NCBI GenBank assembly: GCA_024752435.1
Contig: CP103027.1
Span: forward strand, 1,240,001-1,304,000
Source of the DNA: Allantophomopsis cytisporea
Lineage: Eukaryota; Ascomycota; Leotiomycetes; Phacidiales; Phacidiaceae
Length of the DNA stretch: 64,000 nucleotides
Direction of reading: 5' to 3'
Shown here: positions 1 through 10,053 of the stretch, piece by piece
How the letters are laid out: every line of letters starts with the position of its first letter
Numbering within the stretch: position 1 is the stretch's first letter
Position numbers and translations under genes: made by a program
The notes under the pieces: generated by a model
What the model was told of the DNA's origin: nothing
Database searches by the model: none
The model's input: only the letters and a program-made list of their open reading frames with translations

Positions 1-35
1 GAGTTGAGTAGTTCATATTTTTATGGAGTTATCAA

Positions 36-344
36 ATGCAAGTTTGTTATTTAAGTCGAGTACTTATGCTTAAAAGTATCAGATTCATAAGCTACAGATT
101 ACTATTCTCTGAATCTTCATTGATCGTTGGGAGGCTTTACTTCCTTCGCGAAGATGCTCGATACATAGAACTAGATCCAATTATCACCACAGGAGAGAGG
201 TTTGAAGTTGAAAATGAGGAAGTACCCGTCGATGGTTTATTTAACGACCATCAAGCTTATTTGACCCTGAAGACAGGCGCCAAGACAGTTCCAAAAATTA
301 TTCCAGCAGAGCTCCAAGAGGAAGACTCTGACACGCTTCTTTAG
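36..344 (+). CDS. Small hypothetical ORF, possibly a terminal exon
   Basis: An ATG-started reading frame of 102 residues ends in TAG. The second half (DPIITTGERFEVENEE and onward, acidic and proline-containing) reads like real protein; the first 35 residues are less convincing. An in-frame stop lies at 9-11, so it is either a short gene or the last exon of a gene starting left of the window with an acceptor inside 12-100. I do not recognise the family and see no signal peptide or membrane segment. It may be spurious. Confidence 0.22.
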   Translation: MQVCYLSRVLMLKSIRFISYRLLFSESSLIVGRLYFLREDARYIELDPIITTGERFEVENEEVPVDGLFNDHQAYLTLKTGAKTVPKIIPAELQEEDSDTLL

Positions 345-803
345 AAGATAACTTACACTCATAGTCTCTGTTTGGCAGAGAAGCATCTAAACAAATCGGA
401 TCCTGAATTGGAAAGGCTTTTCTGTGACGAGTCGCGCTTGGTGATGATAAACCGATCTTGCTTCTGCCAGCCTATGAACTTCATGTGCTAAACACTTTCG
501 AAAAAACATTTGCATACTGATGCAAGCATACCAGACAATAATCGCATAAAAGCCTATCTGTACCTTTCTTCATAAGGCACGCATAGATCTAGCCCGGTTC
601 GCACTGCTCACTTTCGAAGATAAATTACTTTCACTTTCAGTTTCTCTCCTTCACGCCCTACCATATAGACATCAGTCCACAACAAACAAAACTTCACAAC
701 CCTCAGACCGTGACACATACGTCACATATCTTAAACTACAATCACAACCAAGCACGTACCAACATAAACCACAAACTCACTTCACAACATACAAAAACTC
801 GCC
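345..803. other. Intergenic, promoter of the 804 gene
   Basis: No reading frame of note. The last 200 bases (about 610-800) are rich in C, A and T with little G and contain repeated CACAA/AACCA strings, as is common for fungal promoters and 5' leaders; the start codon context is CGCCATGATGG. No TATA box stands out. Confidence 0.5.
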
Positions 804-2192
804 ATGATGGAGAACCATTCTGGAGGAGAGAAGGTCACCGTCGAATCTCCACCTACTCCAGAAGATCACCAGGACATCCCCCAACCTTCTCAACGTAGTG
901 AAACTTCTGACAATGACTCTATTGACGTCAACAATCACTCCAACAGAGATGGCGCAGTTTTCTCCGACTCAGATACCGAATCAGACTCCTCGCGCGAAGA
1001 AGGCGTCTATTACTATGATGAAATTCGTAAGGCCTTTCTCATTCCAACTCAGGAGGTTGCTCAAGTCTGGGAGGCCAAGAATTTCGCGAGTTTTACTAAA
1101 TGGAAGTACGAAGACCAGGAACTTGCTTTCAACAGCTTGAAGAAGTTGATCACAAACGTTGCTGCCAACTTCAACGTACGCATGTGGAAACTCATCAGCA
1201 AGAAGAATGGCAAATGGGACGGATCCCAGGAAAACCTCTCCACTCTCCGTGGCGAATTGGACAGCAATTATGCTATGATCATGGCTCTTAACCTTATGGC
1301 TGACACCTTGGAGGAGAAACAGAACAACTTTTGGGACTCGAAGAAAGCTTCGCGCGTCCTCATCGAGAATTCGTACCTCATGCGTGAGATGGAAAACAAG
1401 GATTCGCAGGTGAGATCACTCCAAGAGCAGTTGAACAACCTTCAGGCTGGCTTCGACAATCTGAGCATCAAGTACGAAGACCACATGGAGGATTGCAACC
1501 TTCTCCGAATCTCTGTCTACGACCTTGAGGTTATGCAAGAGTACAAGCGTATGGAGTTCAGAAATCACCTGGCAGCCTTCAAGTCTCTCGAAGATGCTGT
1601 TTATGCTCTTGAGTGCGTAAATGAGAGCAAGACTAGTGCGATCAATTCACTTCGTCGTCAAGTAGCTGTTCTCCGGGCGAAGCTCAGTGGATCTGATTTC
1701 ATGGCCATAGTTACTCAGTTGGACTCTCTTCGCCGGCAGGTAGAGAGCCTTCAGGAGAACCCTACTAGGATTGCATTGCTTGAGCAACAGATTACCGATC
1801 TCAATGAAAAGCTCACCAACAGCACAAAGGCCGTTGAGAATCTTCACCATAAAGCTTTCAACCCAACAAAGCCACCAATCTTCGCTGGTAATGAAACCCC
1901 AACTTTCGAAGAATGGAAGTTGCTTTGGCGCGCCTGGCAGAGCAAGTATGAGTCAAGACTTCATTCCAATGATATCACCTCAGTCTTGTTGGGACCTGCG
2001 TTGGAGCTTGTAGAGGTCTACTTGAGCACCCACAACGTTCCACCTGAGAGACACAACCAGATGGTTATGGCATTCCTCCAACTCATCTACGGCACTCCAA
2101 ACCCAACATCGAAGGCCGATAAGGCTCTTCATGAGATGTCTCGCAACCTTGCTGGAATTTCCGATGATGAGGGATGGACGAAGTTTCTGTAA
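804..2192 (+). CDS. Coiled-coil protein with a Gag-like C-terminal region
   Basis: Uninterrupted 462-residue ORF with two ATGs in tandem and a good start context. Residues 1-75 are acidic and Ser/Pro rich (disordered). About 190-345 show strong heptad-like Leu/Gln/Glu/Arg patterns, including SLRRQVAVLRAKL and SLRRQVESLQEN, so a long coiled coil is likely. From about 350 the text changes to a compact segment starting FNPTKPPIFAGNETPTFEEW, followed by LLWRAWQSKY and a helical region. The pattern 'KPPxFxGxxxPTFEEW' is typical of the N-terminal capsid part of retrotransposon Gag proteins. No zinc knuckle, protease or reverse transcriptase follows, and no terminal repeats are visible. It may be a domesticated or orphan Gag-type gene; the coiled coil is well supported, the Gag link is inference. 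Confidence 0.7.
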   Translation: MMENHSGGEKVTVESPPTPEDHQDIPQPSQRSETSDNDSIDVNNHSNRDGAVFSDSDTESDSSREEGVYYYDEIRKAFLIPTQEVAQVWEAKNFASFTKWKYEDQELAFNSLKKLITNVAANFNVRMWKLISKKNGKWDGSQENLSTLRGELDSNYAMIMALNLMADTLEEKQNNFWDSKKASRVLIENSYLMREMENKDSQVRSLQEQLNNLQAGFDNLSIKYEDHMEDCNLLRISVYDLEVMQEYKRMEFRNHLAAFKSLEDAVYALECVNESKTSAINSLRRQVAVLRAKLSGSDFMAIVTQLDSLRRQVESLQENPTRIALLEQQITDLNEKLTNSTKAVENLHHKAFNPTKPPIFAGNETPTFEEWKLLWRAWQSKYESRLHSNDITSVLLGPALELVEVYLSTHNVPPERHNQMVMAFLQLIYGTPNPTSKADKALHEMSRNLAGISDDEGWTKFL

Positions 2193-2960
2193 CTTGAGGC
2201 GACGACTGGATTTTGCGGCGTAAGCTGGCAATTTGTTGGACGAACTGCGAATACTTGGAATGTCATGCTGCTACGAGAGACTTTTCACCTACCATCCATT
2301 CTCCAAAAAGCCCTGGTTTCTGCAAAGACATGTGTGTTTCTCGGTATTGGAAGGATGAAGTTCATGGTAGTTTCATTTCAGAAATGTTTAGGACAGTATC
2401 ATGAGAAGGATACCTTACCTAAATTTGGCCTCGAGTTCACTCTCTTTATTTGTATACATGTACTGCATGCGCTCGTACATTCTCTCAATTCTGTGCCTTT
2501 ATTCCTGTAGTATAATAGAGGAGATTGAAAGACTTAGTCACAAATTCAAAAATTCTTCTCTTTGCTTGATGGTAATACACTGGTGAACCACCATATTAAG
2601 TACATCGACGACTTGATCCGCACTGTGAACAATTTCAATATGGGAATGTGTTATAGATTGAGAAACATGCCTTTGATTTGAATATAAAGAACTATCTACC
2701 AAGCACAAAATAGAAATAATTTCAAGCATGAAGTCAAAGTAAACAACCCAAAGTGGACCCTTTCGCCCCGCCCCTCCCCCACCGTTATCGATAAGAGCTC
2801 CAAACGTCATCCCCATATCCCTGTCCAGAATCACATCATAACCTTCTCATCATCCAAATTCCATTCATGTCATCTCAGAAATCCGCTCATCAAACCCCTC
2901 CATCTCCTCCCACAAAAATCTTCCTTCTCCAATACTTACAAAATACATACTCAAATCAGA
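2193..2960. other. Intergenic spacer
   Basis: No convincing gene. The right-hand 150 bases before 2961 are C/A/T rich, with CATCTCCTCCCAC and AATACTTACAAAATACATAC strings, and form the presumed promoter and leader of the dehydrogenase. The left part is the 3' region of the coiled-coil gene. Confidence 0.5.
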
Positions 2961-3761
2961 ATGACTAAAGTTCTAATCATTGGTGCAACTCGCGGTTTAG
3001 GCCATAGCCTGGCGACTCAATATGCATCACAATCTACCAACACCGTTTACGGCACGACACGCTCAGCCAGCGGCCCCTCTTCATCCGACTCCACGAAGAT
3101 CACCTGGGTACCACACATCGACCTTGTGGAAGAAGGCGCCAGCAAAAGACTAGTCAACCAGCTCGGTAGCTTAGGAGTTGGCGGCAGCATGTCTGGCGGT
3201 GTCCAGGCATTCGATGTTGTTATCATCACAGCAGGATATTTTGCCACCGAGACTTTCAAAACGCCCAAATGGAGCGAAGAGCTTAAGATGTATACAACGA
3301 GCGCAGTCGCAGTTCCTTTCCTCGTCTCCTCTTTGCACAAGGGGAAGATGTTGAAGAATGGCAGCAAGATCGTGCTGGTGAGCAGTGAGAGCGGGAGCAT
3401 CACCCTCCGTCATGAGAGCGAGGGTGGCGGGAACTATGCTCATCATGCGTCCAAGGCGGCGCTGAATATGGTGGGCAAGCTGCTTAGTTTAGATCTTAAG
3501 GAGGAGGGCGTCATTGTGAGCATTGTTCACCCGGGCTTCATGCGTACTGAGATGACAAAGGGAGTTGGATTTGATAAGTTTTGGGATGATGGCGGTGCTG
3601 TTACGCCTGATGAGGCAGCTAAAAGTCTTGTTGAATGGGTGGATAAGCTCGATATAAGCAAGTCTGGGGAGTATTGGGCTCCGAGAGGACCGAGAGATAT
3701 CGGCACTGCGGAACCAGTTCTTGGAAAGGACCTTTCTACTCCTCTTCACCTGCCATGGTAG
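2961..3761 (+). CDS. Short-chain dehydrogenase/reductase (SDR) with atypical active site
   Basis: Single-exon 266-residue protein of classical SDR length. The N-terminal Rossmann nucleotide-binding motif GATRGLG is at residues 8-14. The NNAG position reads VVIITAG, the catalytic Ser region reads VLVSSESGS, and the usual YxxxK is replaced: residues 159-165 read YAHHASK, placing His161 where the catalytic Tyr normally sits four before Lys165. SIVHPGFMRTEMT after it matches the 'PGxxxTxM' strand of SDRs of the C-factor/sniffer type. It is probably a cytosolic NAD(P)-dependent oxidoreductase of unknown substrate, or has altered chemistry through the missing Tyr. Neighbours give no pathway clue. 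SDR membership is secure; function is open. Confidence 0.88.
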   Translation: MTKVLIIGATRGLGHSLATQYASQSTNTVYGTTRSASGPSSSDSTKITWVPHIDLVEEGASKRLVNQLGSLGVGGSMSGGVQAFDVVIITAGYFATETFKTPKWSEELKMYTTSAVAVPFLVSSLHKGKMLKNGSKIVLVSSESGSITLRHESEGGGNYAHHASKAALNMVGKLLSLDLKEEGVIVSIVHPGFMRTEMTKGVGFDKFWDDGGAVTPDEAAKSLVEWVDKLDISKSGEYWAPRGPRDIGTAEPVLGKDLSTPLHLPW

Positions 3762-4019
3762 TATATTGGTTGCCAGTAGTCAAAATTGATATTGTGCGAT
3801 GAGTAATGCTAAACAATGGAGAACGTCAAATTAGCTAGGACACGACAGAACAATCAAATGGTTGCAGGCTTCTCAATAACCAAACTTGTGCCATTATAAA
3901 TCAGTATATTGCCTACAGCCTTTGCGAGTCTTCTGCCTTGAATGATAACTAAGCTCCTCCAAATCAACACTTTGCAGCAATCGCGAAGTCCCAATACACA
4001 TCTAAACTTCACAGCACCT

Positions 4020-4725
4020 CTACAATACAGCCACAAACCCAGCCAATACAGCGGCCAAGCCGCCTATTCCGTAAGCAGCATTTCCGGTCGCAGCATTTGT
4101 AGTAGCAGCAGCAGCAGCACTCGAAGCTACCGAACTAGCCTTAGAGGCTGCCGAGCTGGCTTTAGAAGCTGCTGAACTAGCTGCCCCAGAAGCCGAACTA
4201 GTCGCACTCGAGCCCGCTGTAGAAGTAATAGACATACTAGAGCTCTCAGTACCAGAGGCGCTTGTGCTCTCGGCTGAGCTGGAGCCAGAGGCGCTGCCAG
4301 AAGTCGAGCTGACTGAGCCGGTTGTCGACGCTGCTACGGCGGATGAGTAGGCGGCACAGAGGCCGAGACCGATGGATTGAACCGCTATGAGAGATGCTGC
4401 CGGGCAGGCTGAGATAAGACAAGGTTCTGCAGAGGCAGCTATATTGGACTGACTCGGGCCACATTGGCAGCCTACGTCTGTGGCAGCGCAGCCGACTGCT
4501 GAGATTGCGGAGGAGAGGCATGACGTCTGGGAATATTAGTTGGATTTATTGAGAGATTGAGATGAATGAGACTGGGTCTTTGAAGTCTTATAAGGGGGTT
4601 TGAGATTGGTAGGTTTTTGGGGCAGAGGTGCAAGGAGAAGTACTTACTGCACAGGCTGGCTCAGAGCCTAGGTCTTGGGTAACAGCAAGGCCTACAAGTA
4701 ACGAAGCAATGATTGTGGTCTTCAT
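4020..4725 (-). CDS. GPI-anchored CFEM-domain protein
   Basis: Two exons, 4725-4648 and 4526-4020, joined in phase 0 (intron 121 nt, GTAAGT donor, CAG acceptor), give 194 residues. MKTTIIASLLVGLAVTQ is a signal peptide. Eight cysteines then follow CFEM spacing: PAC at residue 25, TSC, VGC, the diagnostic CAATDVGCQC block, EPC, SAC and GLC. The Asp in C-x3-D-x2-C-x-C is the residue that ligates haem iron in characterised Candida CFEM proteins. After the domain comes a Ser/Ala/Thr-rich stalk with AASKASS-type repeats and a hydrophobic C-terminal tail (YGIGGLAAVLAGFVAVL), the GPI-attachment signal. Expected site: plasma membrane or cell wall; role in haem/iron acquisition, adhesion or host interaction by family analogy. 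The start is fixed by the signal peptide. Confidence 0.92.
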
Positions 4726-6027
4726 TTTGATGGATTTGGGGTTTATACTACGAGAGTAGTAAGATCGATGAAGTGATGGGAAAGAATATGACAATGCACT
4801 GGGTAAATAAATGAATATGAGAAGAAGGCGAAGAGAAGGAGAAGAAGGAGGGGATTCCAGGAACAAATAGTCCAACCTCAATTCAATGATAACCTATCAT
4901 ATACTCTACCTTGCCGCACCTGAACAAGGCACACGAGAACTGACTATACCTTATCCTAAGTAAGCAAATGGAACCGTCTTGTATAGCGCCATATGGTTGG
5001 CTGAGCCCAGTCAAATTGCAGAATGGAAGGCAATTGGGGCTTCGGTTTTGGCAGCTGAATGCGGGCCATGCATTGTAGTGCGGGGAGAAGCTTAAATCGC
5101 ATTTCTGGGTTGCCGGGCGATGCACCAACCTTAATCTAGCAGTATCATTCAGCGAAGTGCTGATTCGCTCGTTTGGCTGAAATGTATTAACGTAAGTTCC
5201 AAGTTTGAGGCATGAATAGCCGCGGATACACTTGATAGTTCATAGAGATATCTAGTAGCGCAGCTGAGGGTCTAGATTACTCTGAGGCTGAATCTCCTTT
5301 GATTGATGCCGTCGACTTGGAGTTCTTGGGTTCTTGAACTTTGCCGTAATGGTATCTTGGGTTATTCTGCGGCGCACAAGCACTTGGATAGCTACATAAG
5401 ATCGAGTATGCTTTGGTGTGGGACGATGAGAGAGTGGACGCTTCTAGTTCTTGATATAGAAACTCTGAGGGAATCAAACCCAATTAGATTTGAATGTGTG
5501 CTCTCGATCAGTGCTGAAGGGCGTATGGGCGTATGGGCGTATGGGCGTATGGGCGTATGGGCGTTGTGCTGCACATCTCGCGAAGATTTACCATAGAATA
5601 TATCTCAATCCCAGTATCTGACTTTCTAGTACCCACAGACAGATAAGAAGCTGATTTTGAAAATGTCTGTCTAGTCAATGCGTATTGAATCATGTCTCGC
5701 ACTTCCCAACAAGAATGTATGTGGAGTTGCGAACAGGCGGACGTGCAGTCGTTCGTGCAGCACGCAGTTCAATTACCTTCATGCCTCAGTTTGAAGGCAT
5801 ACATATCCCTATCAGATCTAACTATCAACGGTTAGCTTAATCAGCTTTTGCCAATCATACACCGATTCTCAAAGGAGGCCTCGTAATCAGCAGCGGAGCG
5901 CCTATGTGTATGAGAGAAAAAGTGATCGTGGAAAGTAGGTATCATTCTCTCGTACTATTTACATAAATGTCATTGTCTGCGATTTTCAGATAGCCTTCTG
6001 CTGCTTCTCCCTTTGGAGATTGCTCTT
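4726..6027. other. Divergent intergenic region with a short tandem repeat
   Basis: Lies between the leftward CFEM gene and the rightward secreted-protein gene and so carries both promoters. No supported coding sequence; the frames between 4883 and 5702 lack any protein-like character, and several overlap the 8-bp repeat at 5519. Bases 4800-4870 are purine rich on the + strand (GAAGAAGG strings), that is pyrimidine rich on the CFEM coding strand. Confidence 0.5.
5519..5564. repeat. 8-bp tandem repeat, GGGCGTAT x5
   Basis: Five perfect copies of GGGCGTAT followed by a partial sixth (GGGCGTTG). It is a local minisatellite with no coding role; because 8 is not a multiple of three it opens long spurious frames on both strands. 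Confidence 0.95.
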
Positions 6028-8321
6028 ATGCATCATAACTTGTTCCTTATCTTGGCTCTGTGCTATCTGCGCGTAGGAGCATATTTACTGGAGCAGCATG
6101 TGCTCTCTACCTCCTCGGAAAACACTGCAAGTCAATGGCCTTTCAACTTTTCTTCCTCCGCACCACATATATTTGGATCGGTGCATGGATTACTCCAGCA
6201 ATGGCCAAATACTTTCTTTCCTATAGGCCATAGTATTGTGCCATGCGAGATAAAGCCGTTTACGAATCTTTATCATGGACGGCTTGATGCTGATCTTCCA
6301 CCAAGTCCTGAGTGGGTGGCGTTCGACATGTAAGTGTGAGAGTAATCATCTTGGCATTTCCTTGCAACATGTGCTCTCTAGTATAGTTTTAACATCCTCA
6401 CAGAGAAATGGCTTATGGCATCATGGGATCAACCCAGAACTCCCACATACTAACCTATCAAACTATCAAACCTATGAAGTGCCTTTACTTCGATGGAATG
6501 TCCGCGGCTCTCGTTGGTCGTGGAGAAATGGATGGACAAATGCAATTCATCTATGGCAATATCTCCGGTCCACCTGACGATCCCAGCCATTGGCGAGGAC
6601 TTTATGATGAGTATGATCGTGCTGACAAGCTATGCACGTGGGCGCAAGATCATGGTGTTGGTGGTCCAGGCTGGGGTGTAGAGGGAATAGTAAGGATGAA
6701 CGCAGGATTTGAAATGATCGTGTGCAATTTCTCTAGTCCATCTCTTCGATTGACATCACATCTGAATGTCAGCGCCCCTCTACTTGATAAAGAGCATGAC
6801 GAAGATGATGATGAGGGAAAAAGGACTGTTGAAGAAGTGCAGTCCTCATATCTCTATCCCCTTCCTTCACGCACAACTTCCCTCCCCGGGCACTCCACCG
6901 ATCCAGCTCAACCACCTATGCCTCCAAATTGGCGCCGAGACACAGGACTTGAACCATTCCTGCGCCCTCAGACTTGGGGCTGGCTCAGAAGTGCAACCTG
7001 GCATTACGGGTCAACTGGAATGGGCCCCGGTACTGGAGAATCCCGTGTCCGAGCCCTGACATGTGGCTTTACGAGTTTCCATGCGGACAAGTTCTCAAGT
7101 CTGCAGGAGTCTAGGGTTGCTCTGCAGAAGCCATTGCTGAATTTGACTTCAGAAGGTTATTGGAGAGGCACAGATGACCGTCAAGCACGAGAGTTGGGAT
7201 TAAACGAACTGCTTAGACGTCGGAGGACTCCTCGACTCACGAACCTCACATCCGCAGATGCAGCGCAGATGAGTTCCGACATGTCACGTATACTGCACTC
7301 TCTCGGTTTCGGGAAGAATACTTCGTCTCTTCCCACCTCAGGAGCAAGCACATGCTCCGGGTTAGAGTGGGACTCTCCTATCAACCATATTGTCATCCGC
7401 TACTCCAATGGCCTGCCTGAATTCCTGAAAGCAATCACCAACGCGCAATCAGCCCTGGCGCACAACTACACCGTTTTTCGCAGCAATCTCACCATTGTCC
7501 GCTATCACACGCACTCTTTCCTCGTTCCCTTTCTTGAATATCCCGCCCAGATAGAAGACGCTGCCTCAGCATCTTCAGACGATATATGGGCACGAACTTC
7601 ATCATTGGCGCGAGACACTTACTCCCGCTGTAAATATCACCACACGCGTCTCCTGCAGCCTGAGCAAGGGATATATCTCAGCCCTGAAGAGACTGTGCTA
7701 AAAGAGGCGGTTGAGGAGACACTGGGAGCCATCTGCGAAGTTTTAGTGACTGTAGGCTTTACTATGGAGCGAATATGGCTGTCGAGGTTCAATGCCTTCG
7801 ATGGTGGTCATGATGAGCACTGGCGAGCGGGTTTGGCAGGCGAACTGAGACACTGGCAGTTCGGCATGGAAGAGCTGCTTGCTTGGCTGGGCTGGGCGGG
7901 GAATATGGCGAAATGTGAGCAAACTTGTGATGTCGATGTGAGTATTCTTTCCTCCTCTCCTGAGAAATACACGGGATGTATCTCGCTTATACGTCTGCGT
8001 GATAATGTATCCGGGCGATTTTTGCACTGCTAACGACGGCAGGAACAATGTTTTATCCCCATGTGGCCGCTCATGAACAACGGAGGAATGGGTGGTGGAC
8101 CGCCCCCACGATATAGAAATCCCTATCATCGGAGACCTGGCGGTTCTTCTGGGCAAGGCCCTGGAGGTGGACATGATGGTCCGGGAGGGGGTCCGCCGGG
8201 CCGCGGACCAGGATATGGTCATGGACCTCCTCCCGGTGGACCTCCCGGCGGCTTCTTTGACAATGATGAGGATCTCTGGAAGCCGAAGTGTGTCAAAAAC
8301 GATTATCTTACGCAAGGATAG
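6028..8321 (+). CDS. Conserved-looking secreted protein of unknown function, Gly/Pro-rich tail
   Basis: Three exons: 6028-6329, 6404-7937 and 8043-8321, with introns of 74 and 105 nt (GTAAGT and GTGAGT donors, CAG acceptors), giving 704 residues. The start is the ATG followed by a hydrophobic signal peptide (HHNLFLILALCYLRVGA); the frame is open 15 bases further but only with TTG. The body has many N-glycosylation sequons and paired cysteines, and blocks such as YFDGMSAAL, GWGVEGIVRMNAGFE and WRAGLAGELRHWQFGME. Residues around 255-270 are acidic (DEDDDEG). Exon 3 adds a low-complexity Gly/Pro tail (about residues 625-690) ending in an acidic/Lys segment. No catalytic motif or GPI signal is recognised. 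Probably lumenal or secreted; the style suggests a conserved fungal family I cannot name. Confidence 0.82.
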
Positions 8322-10053
8322 GCTGAAATAGCGGATCGGGTCATGTTAGATACCACTAAGAGAATTTGATAGCCAGCGTTTGTTATTACATTTTGTGGAT
8401 TAGTATGCAGTAGATTTGTGGGTTTTCCAATCATAATCTAGATACCTTTCTGTTAGCGCAAAGTTCACATTGGAATTTCAGGGAGTAGAGTACTCCTTCC
8501 ATGCTATACACTGTACTTCAGCTAGAATTAGTTACGACAAGCAATTTCAAGTTATCTATGATTCTGAAGCTTTCCCTTTTTCATCTCATAAATAAAGGGC
8601 AACGCTGCCCTGGTTGACGATGCTGACAATCAAAATGCTCATAGAATAGCGATGGCGGTCCGGGAATATTCAAGCTCTTTGGGCTTGTGAGTCGCGAAGA
8701 GGGTTCCATTGGGGAATTCTCATCTTCTTAACCTCACATACTCCACATTAAGGGGAGAGTCCATAGCACAACTCGTCATCAATAGTACTAAGACCCTCTA
8801 TCCCTCTATCGCCATTTGTCTGTGAGCTCAGCTCCATAAAGTTCGAAAGTAAGGAAAAGTGGACGGCTTGTAAGTTTACCAGACATGTATGATATCTGTA
8901 TGCCGATTCACTTAGTAAGAATTTGAGAGAACATTGGTTCACTGCTGTCTCGTTCGTGTTCGAGTTCTCAAGAATATCCAGGCTTTATAACTCTGTTGCT
9001 TTGACCAGAGCAGCCATGATACTAGGCCAAAGCTAAGTTTTGAGGAATTGAGGGCTAACCAATTTGTACCATTTCGCAAGTGGCCTTGTATACTTTGTGC
9101 TGGCAGATGTATGTGATGCTACTGAAGGTCAAGGGAAATTGGTTCATCATTTGATCATGTATATTGATGAATATACTAGTCACAAGTCAGTATGATATTG
9201 TTCTAGCAGATCAGGCATAAAGAGTACTTGAGTCCATACAGAAAGAATTATCTTGAAGCACATATTTGCAGGGCCGACCTTTAAAGGATGTTGTAAGTCT
9301 GTCTTTAAACGGGGAGTCCATTGAAGTAGGATCAGCACCTTAACATCATAACGTCCTTGTGTATATTGTATGAAAAATCACGGGAGAAAAACTGTGAAAA
9401 ATGATATTGAAAGATAGTAGGAGGTTTCAGATGCTAGACATAAGATAGAATAAAAGGTAATGAAGATGATGAATAATAAGTCCGCAACCACAATTGGTGT
9501 TATGATAGTATTGAAGTACTTTCCAATATCGTGTCTTGAGTTGCATCGTGAAGTCAAACGGACGAACCGCAGTCCAATAGCATGGTCCAATGTTGACGAC
9601 TAACAGACCAGACAGAGCGAAAATGGTATTCGAAAACATAAATATTCGGGAGAGCCAAGACAGGAGAGACACTATGAATGAATGAGGGAGAATATGTGCG
9701 CCGTCAGCCGATTAATTAAGCTGTCTCATTAGCGAGGAAACCAACGTCCACTCTGCCTCAGGTGCTGTTCCCACTGACTATGCCTCAATCTCATCATTTT
9801 TCTTCGCAACAATCCCTCGATATTTGTCATTGTATTGGACTTTTGTTGAGGTATCATCTGCAATTTCATTCGGTGGGCGATTGGGTGTACAACTTTCTCG
9901 ATATCAAGCGTGATTTGAAATCCGAAGAATAAATTTACTGGTACCCTTGTCCAGCTGTATTTAGAATCCGATCAAATGTAGACTGACATTAATTATAGGT
10001 AGAGACCGTACGATGTCTCTCGGGACTCTGCTACCAAAAGAATAGGGTGAGTC
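8322..10053. other. Intergenic, gene-free
   Basis: No supported gene. Short frames on the minus strand at 9378-9672 encode hydrophobic text in two overlapping frames, but the DNA is AT rich and no start, splice or homology signal supports them. It separates the secreted-protein gene from the acyltransferase relic. Confidence 0.45.

Noticed and set aside
5277..5702. Frames over the GGGCGTAT repeat
   Set aside because: An 8-bp repeat without stops opens frames on both strands; not genes.
9378..9672. Hydrophobic minus-strand frames that might be a decayed membrane protein
   Set aside because: AT-rich DNA alone produces such text; there is no charged or conserved block and no continuation.
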